From assembly GCF_001612985.1 (NCBI RefSeq), contig NZ_BDBM01000003.1:1-64000 (forward strand): a stretch of DNA of 64,000 nucleotides, given 5' to 3'. Below the pieces are notes generated by a model. That model saw nothing but the letters and a program-made list of their open reading frames with translations, was not told the origin of the DNA and did no database searches. The DNA is from Nocardia gamkensis NBRC 108242 (GTDB lineage Bacteria; Actinomycetota; Actinomycetes; Mycobacteriales; Mycobacteriaceae). The position numbers and the translations under genes are program-made. This document shows, piece after piece, positions 52,842 through 61,640 of the stretch. Each line of letters opens with the position of its first letter. The first letter of the stretch is position 1.

Positions 52842-53930
52842 TCACCCGACCGGCAGGAGCATTCCGGTTTCCGGGTCGTACCAGCGGCATGCTCCGGGAG
52901 GCAGGTGCAGATTCGCTGTGCCGCCCTCGGCGGCGCGGAAGCCCGGCGGCGCTTGTACTTTCACCGTCTGCCCGCTGAGGCGGGTGGTGAGCAGGGTCGA
53001 GGAGCCGAGCGGCTCGAGCACTTCGAGCTCGGCCCGCACTGTCGCGTCCGCTGGGCCGTCGGCCAGCACGACGGCCTCGGGGCGGATGCCGAGCCGTAAC
53101 GTCTTGCCCTGGAAGGAGGACAGCTCGGGAGGAACGGCGAGCGATTGCCCGCCCAGGTCGATGCGCGGCCCGGCTGCTCCGGCGGCGACGGTGCCGGTGA
53201 GGAAGTTCATCGGCGGGCTGCCGAGGAAGCCCCCGACGAATTCGGTGGCGGGGTCGTCGTAGACCTCGGTGGGCGGGCCGCACTGGACGATCGCCCCGGC
53301 GCGCATCACGGCGACGCGGTTGCCCAGCGACAGCGCCTCGATCTGGTCGTGGGTGACGTAGATCGTGGTGGTGCCGAGTTCGGCGACGAGTCGTTTCAGC
53401 TCGGCCCGGAACGACAGCCGCAGCAGCGCGTCCAAGTTGGACAGCGGCTCGTCCATGAGCAGCACGTCGGCGTCCATCACGATCGCACGCGCTACCGCGA
53501 CGCGCTGGCGCTGCCCGCCCGACAGCCGCGCCGGGTAGCGGTCCAGGTAGGGCGTGAGCTGCAACAACTCCGCGGCCCATGCGACTTTGCGACGGATCTC
53601 GTCGGCGGGCACGCCGTGCACGCGCAGGCCGAAACCGATGTTGTCGGCGACCTTCTTGTTGGGGAACACGGCGTAGGACTGGAACACCATGGACAGATTG
53701 CGCCGCCGCGGCTCGAGATAGGTGACGTCCTTACCGCCGATCACGATCTGACCCGAGTCCGGCAGCTCCAACCCGGCGATCATGCGCAGCAAGGTGGTCT
53801 TGCCGCAGCCGGACGGTCCGAGCAGCACCATGAACTCACCGTCGGAGATCTCCAGTGAGACCTCGTCGGTGGCGCGCGCCGTACCGCCGGGATAGGTTTT
53901 CGCCAGATCCCGGACCACCACTTCAGCCAT
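52842..53930 (-). CDS. ABC transporter ATP-binding protein (MalK/PotA/UgpC type)
   Basis: A 362-aa importer ATPase. Walker A is LLGPSGCGKTTLLRM, the signature is LSGGQRQRVAVARA, Walker B is VLLMDEPLSNLDA and the switch His is in IYVTHDQIEA. Residues about 240-362 form the OB/TOBE regulatory region (LRLGIRPEAVVL). It serves sugar, polyamine or glycerol-phosphate importers. It is last in an operon with two permeases and a binding protein, all read leftward. Confidence 0.93.
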   Translation of the reverse strand: MAEVVVRDLAKTYPGGTARATDEVSLEISDGEFMVLLGPSGCGKTTLLRMIAGLELPDSGQIVIGGKDVTYLEPRRRNLSMVFQSYAVFPNKKVADNIGFGLRVHGVPADEIRRKVAWAAELLQLTPYLDRYPARLSGGQRQRVAVARAIVMDADVLLMDEPLSNLDALLRLSFRAELKRLVAELGTTTIYVTHDQIEALSLGNRVAVMRAGAIVQCGPPTEVYDDPATEFVGGFLGSPPMNFLTGTVAAGAAGPRIDLGGQSLAVPPELSSFQGKTLRLGIRPEAVVLADGPADATVRAELEVLEPLGSSTLLTTRLSGQTVKVQAPPGFRAAEGGTANLHLPPGACRWYDPETGMLLPVG

Positions 53931-53943
53931 CAGCGAACCCCTG

Positions 53944-54810
53944 TCATCGCAGCGTCGTCCCCCACATGTTCACCAGGTAGCGCCGCATCACGAAGATGAA
54001 CGCCAGCGCCGGGATGATCAACGCGAAGCCGCCCGCGAAGCGGTACGCCGTCGACGCCTCGTCCAGCGCGGTGAGCACCTGCGCGGGCAGCGTGCGGTGC
54101 CCGAGTGTCACGATCGTCGCGCCGAGGATCTCGTTCCACGACAGGACGAACGTGAAGATCGAGGACGCGGCCAGCCCCGGCAGCGCCAGCGGCACCACGA
54201 TCCGGCGCGCGGCCTGCCAGCGGCCGCATCCGAAGACCTGGGCCGCCTCCTCCAGATCGGGCGGCACCGCGACGAAGATGCTCGCCGTGATGAGCACGGT
54301 GGTCGGCAAAGCGAGCGTGGTGTGTACCAGCGTCACGGCCAGCACCGTGTCGTACACGTCGACGCGCAGGAACATCGTGGCCAGCGGCACCGAGAGCACC
54401 ACGATCGGCAAGGCGCGCACGAAGAGGATGAAGACCTGATAGGTGTCTTTGCCACGAAACGCGTGGCGCGCGAGCGCATATCCCGCGGGCGCGCCGATCA
54501 CCAGGGACCAGAACACCGTGTAGAGGCCGACCAGCACCGAGTTGCCCAGTGCGGGGGCGGTTCCCGTCGCCCGGAAGAACGCGACCAGCGTTTCGGTGGA
54601 GAAATCGCTGGGGATCAGCGGCTTCGGGAACTCGTTGAGCGCCTCGCGGGAGGAAACCGCGGCGAGGCCGATGAGAACGATCGGCAACGCCATGAACAGG
54701 CTCACGGCCGAGCAGGCCACCTGCACCCACACCGCGCGCCTGCGCCGCCTGCGCAGCGGCGCGCGATCGACGGGTGGCAGTGCGCGCGACGGTGCGCTGT
54801 CCGGGTTCAT
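53944..54810 (-). CDS. ABC transporter permease, second subunit
   Basis: A 288-aa MalG-type inner membrane permease with six hydrophobic helices. The EAA coupling loop reads EEAAQVFGCGRWQAARRIVV with PLALPGLAAS. Start ATG 54810 overlaps the first permease by 4 nt. It pairs with that permease to form the channel. Confidence 0.92.
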   Translation of the reverse strand: MNPDSAPSRALPPVDRAPLRRRRRRAVWVQVACSAVSLFMALPIVLIGLAAVSSREALNEFPKPLIPSDFSTETLVAFFRATGTAPALGNSVLVGLYTVFWSLVIGAPAGYALARHAFRGKDTYQVFILFVRALPIVVLSVPLATMFLRVDVYDTVLAVTLVHTTLALPTTVLITASIFVAVPPDLEEAAQVFGCGRWQAARRIVVPLALPGLAASSIFTFVLSWNEILGATIVTLGHRTLPAQVLTALDEASTAYRFAGGFALIIPALAFIFVMRRYLVNMWGTTLR

Positions 54811-55649
54811 CGCGTCTGCTCCGGCTGCCGGACCGCCCGCAGGTAGAAGGCCGCGGTGGCGAGCGAGATCGCGAGCACGATCAGCGAGACAGCGCTGGCG
54901 ACCGCGGGATTCTGCAGATTGGCGTACCACTCGTAGGTCTCGCCCACCAGCAGCGGAAAGTCCCGCCCGGTCAATGCCTGCGCCACGGCGAACGCCTGCA
55001 GGGCCAGGATGGTCCGCAGGATCAGCGCCACCTGCAGACTCGGCCCGAGCAGCGGCAGCGTCACGTGCCGCAGCCGCTGCCAGAAGTTCGCGCCGAACAC
55101 CTGCGCGGCCTCGTCGTAGTCGCGCGGGATCATCTGCACGCCCGCCACCACGATCACGAACACCAGCGACGTCGCGCGCCAGACCTCCGCCACCACCACG
55201 GCCAGCAGCATCGTGCCCGCGTTCTGGTAGCCGAGCCAGTGCACGCCGTCGTCGGAGACTCCGAGGCCGACCAGCAAGGAGTTCAGATAGCCGCGGTTGT
55301 CGAAAATGGACAGCCAGACCAGGCCCGCGGCCAATTCGGAGATCGCCAGCGGCAGGCACCACAGGTAGAAGTGGCCGCCGGCGAACCGCGGCCGCGCCTG
55401 CATGAGCAGCGCCATGCCGACGGCGAGCGCGAGCTGGATCGGCACGACGATCACGATCAGCAGGACCGTGTTGCGCAGTGCGGTGAAGATGTAGGGATCG
55501 TCGAACAGTCGCTCCCAGTTGGCGAGGGTGAGTCCGTCGTCGCCACGGAACGCCTCGAGCACGCCCTGCACGAGCGGCCAGCCGAACAGCGCCGCCATCA
55601 GGACGATCGAGGGCAGCAGCAGCATCCACGGGGAGCGCAGTCGCGACAT
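54807..55649 (-). CDS. ABC transporter permease, first subunit
   Basis: A 280-aa MalF-type permease, six helices, with the coupling loop DEAAQVFGANFWQRLRHVTL followed by PLLGPSL. ATG 55649 lies 5 nt after the binding-protein stop. The substrate is probably a sugar or other polyol, from family type only. Confidence 0.92.
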   Translation of the reverse strand: MSRLRSPWMLLLPSIVLMAALFGWPLVQGVLEAFRGDDGLTLANWERLFDDPYIFTALRNTVLLIVIVVPIQLALAVGMALLMQARPRFAGGHFYLWCLPLAISELAAGLVWLSIFDNRGYLNSLLVGLGVSDDGVHWLGYQNAGTMLLAVVVAEVWRATSLVFVIVVAGVQMIPRDYDEAAQVFGANFWQRLRHVTLPLLGPSLQVALILRTILALQAFAVAQALTGRDFPLLVGETYEWYANLQNPAVASAVSLIVLAISLATAAFYLRAVRQPEQTR

Positions 55650-55654
55650 CACGG

Positions 55655-56962
55655 TCAGCCCACCCGGCAGAGTTCGGCGGCGGGATCCGGAGCCCAGCAC
55701 GGCACCTTCAGGTCGTCGAGGATGCCTTGCAGGACCCGAGCCTGCTGATCCAGCGTGGCGCGGATATCGGCTCCGTCGAGCACGATCGAGCGGAAACTGT
55801 CTTTGAAAACCTTGCTCACCTCGCCTTCACGCTGTCCGAGACCCACCGGTGGCAGCGAAAGAATGGCGCCGGGCGCCTCTTGCTGCCTGCGCACCGCGTC
55901 GGCCTCCAGCTGGATGGCCGGTGGCAGGTCGCCCGGGATCGCCGTGTCGACCGACGGGAAGAAACCGTTGGAACGCAGCAGCCGCAGTTGAGTGTCCGGG
56001 CGGGTGAGCGTGCTGATCGTCCGCTGCGCCAGTTCGGGGTCCGGGCTGCCCTCGGGAATCGCGAGTCCGGCGATCACGGCCATGTAACCGAGTCCGTGCG
56101 AGCCACGGGGCGCGGGAAGCATCCGCCAGTTGCGCGGGTCGCGCTCGGGGGCGTGGACCACGCGCACGACGTGGTCCCACGCCAAGCGCACTTCGCCGCT
56201 GTCGAGCGGCTCCTGCATGAAGTCGAAGTTCGTACTCGCCGGAACGCAGTTCGCCCACAGCTCACGCAGGTATCGCCACGCCGTCACAGCCTCGTTCGAG
56301 CGGAAGGTGGTGATCTGCCTGCCGGTGAACGAGGGCAGCAAGAAGCCCTGGACGAAGCGGTGCAGCAGGCCCTTGGGTCCCGCGGGCAGGCCCAGCACGG
56401 GACGATTGCCGTTGGCGCGGCGCGCGGCGATGGCCCAGTCCAGGAACTGGTCATAGGTCAGCGACGCGGCGTCGGCGCCGGACGGCAGATGCTCCAGCGC
56501 CTCCGCATGCGCGGCAAGGACATAACTCGCCGTGGCCCACGGGATGTACCACGTGCGGTCGGTGCCCACCCTGGCCAGTTCCAGGTAGGCGGCGGGCCAG
56601 CCGCGGGGGCCGAGGTCGGCGACCAATCCGGTGAGGTCTTGCAAATAGCCGTCGGCGAGCGGCGCGATGTCGCCGTGCAGGCCGCCGAGCAGGCCGATCT
56701 GCGTCGCTCCCGCGTCGACCTGGCTGCGGACCTGGCTCGCGAACGGGCTCTCTTCGATGGTCACGTAACCGACGCCGGGTGCGGCATCGGCGAGCAGGCC
56801 GCGGAACCGTTCGGCCTCGTCGGCCGGACGGAACTGCGTGGACAGGAAGATCATTCCGCCGTTTCCGCTGGTGGCGAATCCGGTGCAGGCGGCGGACAAG
56901 GCCGCCGCGCCGAAGCCCGCCGCGCGCAAGAAGGATCTGCGCGTGGAACCGGATACCAGCAT
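55655..56962 (-). CDS. ABC transporter substrate-binding lipoprotein, Tat-type signal
   Basis: A 435-aa extracellular solute-binding protein family 1 member. The N-terminus has twin arginines, STRRSFLRAAGFG, and a lipobox LSAAC, so it is exported by Tat and lipid-anchored. The mature part shows DQFLDWAIAARRANGNRPVL and GEVRLAWDHVVRVVHAPERD, typical of the sugar-binding fold. AGGAG precedes ATG 56962. It is first in the importer operon. Confidence 0.9.
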   Translation of the reverse strand: MLVSGSTRRSFLRAAGFGAAALSAACTGFATSGNGGMIFLSTQFRPADEAERFRGLLADAAPGVGYVTIEESPFASQVRSQVDAGATQIGLLGGLHGDIAPLADGYLQDLTGLVADLGPRGWPAAYLELARVGTDRTWYIPWATASYVLAAHAEALEHLPSGADAASLTYDQFLDWAIAARRANGNRPVLGLPAGPKGLLHRFVQGFLLPSFTGRQITTFRSNEAVTAWRYLRELWANCVPASTNFDFMQEPLDSGEVRLAWDHVVRVVHAPERDPRNWRMLPAPRGSHGLGYMAVIAGLAIPEGSPDPELAQRTISTLTRPDTQLRLLRSNGFFPSVDTAIPGDLPPAIQLEADAVRRQQEAPGAILSLPPVGLGQREGEVSKVFKDSFRSIVLDGADIRATLDQQARVLQGILDDLKVPCWAPDPAAELCRVG

Positions 56963-57092
56963 GCATGGCTCCTGTTCGGGCACAAAGCGGTTCGGACGAA
57001 CATCAGGTCGGTCAACCTTATGGCGCTGAAGGACATTGTCGATTGCCAATGTTGGCGATAGTGCACGGAACGGAACGTCGCGGAACACGCCG

Positions 57093-57134
57093 ATGCCCAC
57101 CGAGCAGCGGGTGCGAGGGCCACTCGGTGGGCAT
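57093..57134 (-). terminator. 12-bp perfect hairpin
   Basis: ATGCCCACCGAG (57093-57104) and CTCGGTGGGCAT (57123-57134) are exactly complementary, loop 18 nt. It is a second stem downstream of the lipase, 155 bp after its stop, or part of the importer upstream control. Confidence 0.45.
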
Positions 57135-57217
57135 ACCGCCGCGCGCCGGGGACGTACGCGCCGGACAGGGGCGGGTTGAGAGATCCCGTCCGGCGGGCAG
57201 AAACGCGTGGCGGCCGG

Positions 57218-57276
57218 TGCTCCCGTCGAGCAGGCGGGCGGAGTCGGGGCACAAGCCACGCCGCTCGACGGGAGCA
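57218..57276 (-). terminator. 14-bp perfect hairpin after the lipase gene
   Basis: TGCTCCCGTCGAGC (57218-57231) pairs exactly with GCTCGACGGGAGCA (57263-57276). It begins 13 nt after the lipase stop. The 31-nt loop is GC-rich. It is the most likely terminator of the lipase transcript. Confidence 0.6.
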
Positions 57277-57289
57277 GGTCATCCGGTGA

Positions 57290-58489
57290 TCACAGCGAGC
57301 CCCCGCCGCCGAGCAACCACGGGTTGAAGGTGCACTCCAGATTCGGATGGCCGGCCGGGTCCAGCGCGCGCAGCGCGATGGACAGCGCCCGCGGTGAGTA
57401 CATCATCGTGAGGTGGTCGGACACGTCTTGTTCGCATCCGTCCTGCAGCGTGATGTTCTGCACCGTGACGCCGGGCGCCGGCTTCAGGAAGGTCAGATCG
57501 TAGGGATTGGTGATCTCGTCGTAGCGGGTGCCGACCACGGTGTAGTCGACCCCGGAGACGGTGTCGCCGTTCTCGTTGAGCTTGTTGACGAAGTCCGAGC
57601 CGATCGTCTGCTGGATGCCCGCGTGCCCGACGAAGATCTCGATGAAGCCGAGGATGTCGATGCCGAAGTTGTTGATCGCCCGGCCCAGCGCACCGATGCC
57701 GTCCAGACTGGTGCCGTGATGCGTGGCGCCGTAGGTGATCAGGTTCTTCACCTTGGCCGCGCCGCCTTCGAACTTGGTGTACCAGTTCGACATCGACCCG
57801 CCCTGCGAATGCGCGACGAGGTCAACCTCCGACGCCCCGGTCGCGGCCAGCACCCGGTCGACGAAGGTGGCCAGCTGCTTGGCCGAGTCCTGGATGTAGC
57901 CGGTGCCCATCACCCCGGGCAGCACCGATCCGAGACCGCCGCCCTCGAGCAGGTTGGACCGGCCGTAGTTGAAGGTGAAGGTGCAGAAGCCCGCGTCCTT
58001 GATGGGCTGGCCCATGAAGGCGAAGCCGTTGTAGGCGTTCATCCAGGTGCCGTGCACCAGCACCACCGGGCGGGGGTGCTCGGCGGTCGGCTTGCAGCTC
58101 CAGTCGTTGGCACCCGGCGGGGCGACGTCCGGATGGGTCAACCCGTAGCCGAACGCGGCCAGCCACGAGGTCATCGGCGGACCGTAACCCACGGTGTCGC
58201 TGGCGTATCCGCCGGAGGATCCCGAGCTGCTGCCGGATCCGCCGTAGCAGTCCCCGGATCCGTTGCCCGACCCGGCGCCGCTGCCCGAGGTGCAGGCCGA
58301 GCCGGTGCCCGCACTGCCCGAATCCGCCACCGGCGCGGCCGTGCGGCCCGCCGCGATGTAGTCGGCCAACTGCTGTTCGGTGGGCTGAGCCTCCGGCGCC
58401 GCGTTCGCGCCGGACGCACCGACGGCGAGCACCGAAACGCTCAGCAGCACCGCCGCCAAGGACGATCGCCCGTAGGTACTTCGTTTCAT
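57290..58489 (-). CDS. Secreted lipase (class 2 / EstA type)
   Basis: A 399-aa exported alpha/beta hydrolase. Signal peptide: MKRSTYGRSSLAAVLLSVSV with GASGANA before the mature start. Residues about 58-95 are a Gly/Ser low-complexity linker containing two Cys. The catalytic domain has VVLVHGTWMNAYNGF (oxyanion), the nucleophile in LVAHSQGGSMSNWY and late DVSDHLTMMYS with the catalytic His. It resembles class 2 triacylglycerol lipases of Nocardia and mycobacteria. Its leader and promoter region match that of the esterase at 29889. Confidence 0.9.
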   Translation of the reverse strand: MKRSTYGRSSLAAVLLSVSVLAVGASGANAAPEAQPTEQQLADYIAAGRTAAPVADSGSAGTGSACTSGSGAGSGNGSGDCYGGSGSSSGSSGGYASDTVGYGPPMTSWLAAFGYGLTHPDVAPPGANDWSCKPTAEHPRPVVLVHGTWMNAYNGFAFMGQPIKDAGFCTFTFNYGRSNLLEGGGLGSVLPGVMGTGYIQDSAKQLATFVDRVLAATGASEVDLVAHSQGGSMSNWYTKFEGGAAKVKNLITYGATHHGTSLDGIGALGRAINNFGIDILGFIEIFVGHAGIQQTIGSDFVNKLNENGDTVSGVDYTVVGTRYDEITNPYDLTFLKPAPGVTVQNITLQDGCEQDVSDHLTMMYSPRALSIALRALDPAGHPNLECTFNPWLLGGGGSL

Positions 58490-58655
58490 GATTTGCCTTC
58501 CTGCAGAACCACGGTGTTCGACGACCGGCGCCGTTCTCGCTGGTAGACGGCACCGAAGCTGCGCCAACGCTAGAACCGGAAAACGGGACGGCCTATGCGG
58601 AAGAGCTGGATCTGGAGACCTCACGAATGCGTTCGGCCACGGCTAGGGAGACGGC
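58481..58655 (-). promoter_or_regulatory. Upstream region shared with the esterase at 30974 (copy B)
   Basis: It aligns end to end with copy A: CGGCGCCGT, CCGAAGCT, CAACGCTAGAACCG and GACCTCACGAAT recur in order. GGAAGG lies before the ATG. The remaining bases to 58847 show no gene. Confidence 0.55.
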
Positions 58656-58847
58656 ACAAAGTACGCGAAAAGGGCATTTTCATGAATTCGGCGAATAGGT
58701 CGGCCGGCACAAGCCGATGGCGCCGAAACGGTGAATTTTCCAGATCACCAGGCGATTACGGTTCCGCAACGGCCGACGGCCGCATCATGGATGGACGCTG
58801 AACCCAGCCATCGGTGGCCATCCGGTGGCTAACCACTGGGAGATCCC

Positions 58848-59453
58848 GTGTCCGCCACCATGGTTACCCTCGCCCGCACCGTGCTGGGCGCGTTCGCTGT
58901 CACCGCCGCGCTGACCAACCCTCCGCACGCCGCCGCGGACGGCCCTGGCTCCGCCGACGCGAGCCCCTCGATCACCGCGCCGTTCGCCCTCTTCCCCGCC
59001 CCGACGCCGACGGTGCGCGGGCCGGTCACCGCCATCGTCGTGCTCGGCTACGGATTACTGCCCGACGGCGGCATGCGCCCGGAACTGATCGATCGTCTGC
59101 ACGCCGGATACGCGCAGGCGCTGCTGGCGCCCTTCTCACCGATCATCGTGACCGGCGGCAACGCGCGCAACGGCGTCACCGAGGCACGGGCGATGGCCGA
59201 TTGGCTGATCGCCCGCGGCGTCCCGCCCGCCAGGATCGAGCTCGAGCCGGAGGCCGACACGACCGCGCAGAACGCCGTGCGCTCGGCCACGATCATGCGC
59301 GCGATCGGCGCACGCGACGCCGTGGTGATCACGTCGGCCGACCACATGGACCGGGCGGTGGGCACCTTCCACGACGCCGGGGTGGACGTCGTCGGCACCG
59401 TGACCCCCGAGCAGGTGCCGCCCGCACTCTGGCGGTTCGGTCCGCTGCCCTGA
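58848..59453 (+). CDS. Exported YdcF/DUF218 family protein
   Basis: A 201-aa protein from GTG 58848. Signal peptide: VTLARTVLGAFAVTAALTNP, cleavage near PHAAADG. The DUF218 core has AIVVLGYGLLPDGG, RLHAGYAQALLAPF, PIIVTGGNARNGVTEARAMA and ELEPEADTTAQNA, the normal motif order. Family members are linked to envelope or vancomycin-sensitivity (SanA/ElyC) roles. It is convergent with nothing and followed 44 bp later by the dehydratase-like gene. Confidence 0.85.
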   Translation: MSATMVTLARTVLGAFAVTAALTNPPHAAADGPGSADASPSITAPFALFPAPTPTVRGPVTAIVVLGYGLLPDGGMRPELIDRLHAGYAQALLAPFSPIIVTGGNARNGVTEARAMADWLIARGVPPARIELEPEADTTAQNAVRSATIMRAIGARDAVVITSADHMDRAVGTFHDAGVDVVGTVTPEQVPPALWRFGPLP

Positions 59454-59497
59454 CGGGATGCCGCCGTCGATTACCGTTTCGCAATACAGGAGCAACC

Positions 59498-60535
59498 ATG
59501 AACGAGACCGCGGTGAATCCCGCCGAACAGGCGATGTCGCTGGTCGACCATCGTTACCGTTCCACTCTTCGCTACGAGGTGGAACGGGAAAAGATCCGTG
59601 AATTCGCCCGCGCCGTCCAGGATTCCCATCCGGCGCATCGAAGCGAGGCCGCCGCGGCCGAACTCGGCTTTTCCGGACTCATCGCGCCCGCGACGTTCAG
59701 CTCGATCATTCTCACCAGGGTGCATCGCGAAATACTGGACAAGCTGATCACCGGTTACGACCCGACCCGGATTCTGCACGCGGACCAGGTCTTCGACTTC
59801 GGCAGGCCGTTGGTGGCCGGTGATCGGCTGACCTGCGACATCTATTTCGAATCGTTCCGGCACTTCGGCGACTACGACGTCCTCGCGATCAAGAGTGTGT
59901 TGATCGATCAGCACGGGGCCGTGGTGCAGACCGGTTCCAGCGCGCTGCTCGCGCACGTCGGCGAGCGTGATCCCGGATCGGCCGATGCGGCGCGCAAAGT
60001 CGCCATGGGTCATCGCTGCCCCGAGGAGCCGGCTGCCGGCAGCACCGTCGTCCCGGCCGCGGTGGACTATCTCGCACCGACGCCGGACACCCGGATACCG
60101 CGCACGCGTGTGGATTTCGAAGACCTGGCGGTGGGCACCGAGCTGCCCGTTCGCACCATGCGCCTGTCCCGTGGCGACCTGGTCAACTACGCCGGCGTGA
60201 CCGGCGAATCCAATCCGGTGCTGTTCGACGAACGCGTCGCCGTCGCCAGCGGCCTGCCGACCGTGGTCGCGCCCGGCATGTTGAAACTCGGGCTGGCCAC
60301 CTCGTTCCTGAGTTCCTGGCTCGGTGATCCCGCGGCGGTCACCCGTTTCCGCGCGCAATTCGCGCACAACACCCATCACCTGCGGATACCGTCGTTGGGG
60401 GCGGGCACGATCCACTTCCGCGGCCGGATCACCTCGATCGATGCGCGCAAGCGGCGGGCGACCATCGCGGTCGACGCGCGCGCCGAGGGACGCAGACTGT
60501 TCGGCTACGCCGCCGCCGAAGTGCTCTTCCCGTAG
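59498..60535 (+). CDS. HadA-HadB-like fused (R)-hydroxyacyl-ACP dehydratase, altered dyad
   Basis: A 345-aa double hotdog. The N-terminal half (about 20-160) is the MaoC_dehydrat_N/HadA type, YEVEREKIREFARAVQDSHP. The C-terminal half (about 200-340) is the HadB type, RGDLVNYAGVTGESNPVLFD. In HadB proteins the dyad is Asp and His in GDxNPIH; here those positions are Glu237 and Leu242. The N-terminal half has Asp42 and His47 in DSHPAH with the same spacing. So catalysis may have moved to the first half. AGGAG precedes the ATG. Confidence 0.85.
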   Translation: MNETAVNPAEQAMSLVDHRYRSTLRYEVEREKIREFARAVQDSHPAHRSEAAAAELGFSGLIAPATFSSIILTRVHREILDKLITGYDPTRILHADQVFDFGRPLVAGDRLTCDIYFESFRHFGDYDVLAIKSVLIDQHGAVVQTGSSALLAHVGERDPGSADAARKVAMGHRCPEEPAAGSTVVPAAVDYLAPTPDTRIPRTRVDFEDLAVGTELPVRTMRLSRGDLVNYAGVTGESNPVLFDERVAVASGLPTVVAPGMLKLGLATSFLSSWLGDPAAVTRFRAQFAHNTHHLRIPSLGAGTIHFRGRITSIDARKRRATIAVDARAEGRRLFGYAAAEVLFP

Positions 60536-60548
60536 GCGATAGCCGGGA

Positions 60549-61598
60549 TCAGGCGGCCCGGCCGGACCGCGCGTCCGCGCGATCGCGGTCTGCGCGGTCG
60601 GGCGACAGACCGGTGAGCAGCGCCAGGCGGCGATGCGAATCCAGCCGCGCCGCGCGATCGTAAGTGCTGGTGTGCACGAGGATCTCGGCCGCGCCCGTCC
60701 TGGTCACCAGCCGCTCGAGGTGGTCTGCGACCTCGTCCTCGGTGCCGTACAGATGGCCGCGCAACCCCTCCTCGACGATTCGGCGCTCCCGGTCGGTCAT
60801 GGTGCGTGCCTCGATCTCGGCGGGCGGCAGCAGGGGCGGGAACTCGCCACGGGTGCGCGCGTACGCGGCGGACCACGCCTCCGGCAGCAGCAGCCGGTGG
60901 GCCTGCGCGGTGGTGTCGGCGATGACGATCGAACCGGAGACCATCACGTAGGGTTCGCCGCCGGCCAGAGCGGGACGGAATTCGGCGCGGTAGCGTTCGA
61001 TGGCCTCGACCATGCGGTCCTCGTCGCCGGCCGGGGCGATCACCAGCGGCAGCCCGAAACGGGCGGCGCGTTCGGCGCCGGAGCCGGTCGCCAGCAGGAA
61101 CGCGGGAACCCGCAGTCCCTCGGCGGGCCAGGCGTGCACCCCCCGCCTTCCCTCGGTGAAGTACGCCAGGAGTTCGGCGAGCCGGGCGTCGAAGTCCTCC
61201 GCGTCGCGCTTGTCGTGCCCGAGCGCATGCCGCACGCCGTCGGTGAAGCCGACCGAGCGGCCCAACCCCATGTCGATGCGTCCCGGGTACAGCGATTCCA
61301 GCACGCCGAACTGTTCGGCGACCACCAGCGGCTGATGATTGGGCAGCATCACGCCGCCCGTGCCGATGCGGATCCGCGAAGTCGCCGCCGCCGCGGCCGC
61401 CGCCAGCACTGTCGGCGCCGAACCCGCCACGCCGGGCACGCTGTGGTGCTCGGACACCCAGAAGCGGTGATAGCCCCACTCCTCGGCGAGCCGGGCGAAC
61501 TCGACGGTCTCCCGCAGCGCGGCCGGATGGCTCTGACCGCGCCGTACGCGCGACCGATCGAGGACGGAGAACCGGACAGAGGACAGCGCCGAGGTCAT
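60549..61598 (-). CDS. LLM-class flavin-dependent oxidoreductase (MsnO8-like)
   Basis: A 349-aa luciferase-like monooxygenase. LAEEWGYHRFWVSEHHSVPG near residue 37, RIRIGTGGVMLPNHQPLVVA, GRIDMGLGRSVGFTD and PAFLLATGSGAERAARFGLP are the standard blocks. It uses reduced FMN, F420 or a similar cofactor. The C-terminal region includes YGTEDEVADHLERLV. It is convergent with the dehydratase-like gene. Substrate unknown. Confidence 0.9.
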   Translation of the reverse strand: MTSALSSVRFSVLDRSRVRRGQSHPAALRETVEFARLAEEWGYHRFWVSEHHSVPGVAGSAPTVLAAAAAAATSRIRIGTGGVMLPNHQPLVVAEQFGVLESLYPGRIDMGLGRSVGFTDGVRHALGHDKRDAEDFDARLAELLAYFTEGRRGVHAWPAEGLRVPAFLLATGSGAERAARFGLPLVIAPAGDEDRMVEAIERYRAEFRPALAGGEPYVMVSGSIVIADTTAQAHRLLLPEAWSAAYARTRGEFPPLLPPAEIEARTMTDRERRIVEEGLRGHLYGTEDEVADHLERLVTRTGAAEILVHTSTYDRAARLDSHRRLALLTGLSPDRADRDRADARSGRAA

Positions 61599-61640
61599 AC
61601 CGATGTCAACGCGAGCGCGCCGCGCTGATTCCGCGCCGAT

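Larger units (their letters stand above)
56963..57289. other. Intergenic region with two perfect hairpins
   Basis: 327 bp without a gene between the lipase stop and the importer operon start. It carries two long inverted repeats (57093-57134 and 57218-57276) described separately, and the importer promoter. Confidence 0.6.

Noticed and set aside
58595..58801. Short plus-strand open frame in the lipase/YdcF intergenic region
   Set aside because: Arg/Ser-rich, no ribosome site, and it overlaps the conserved upstream region of the lipase.
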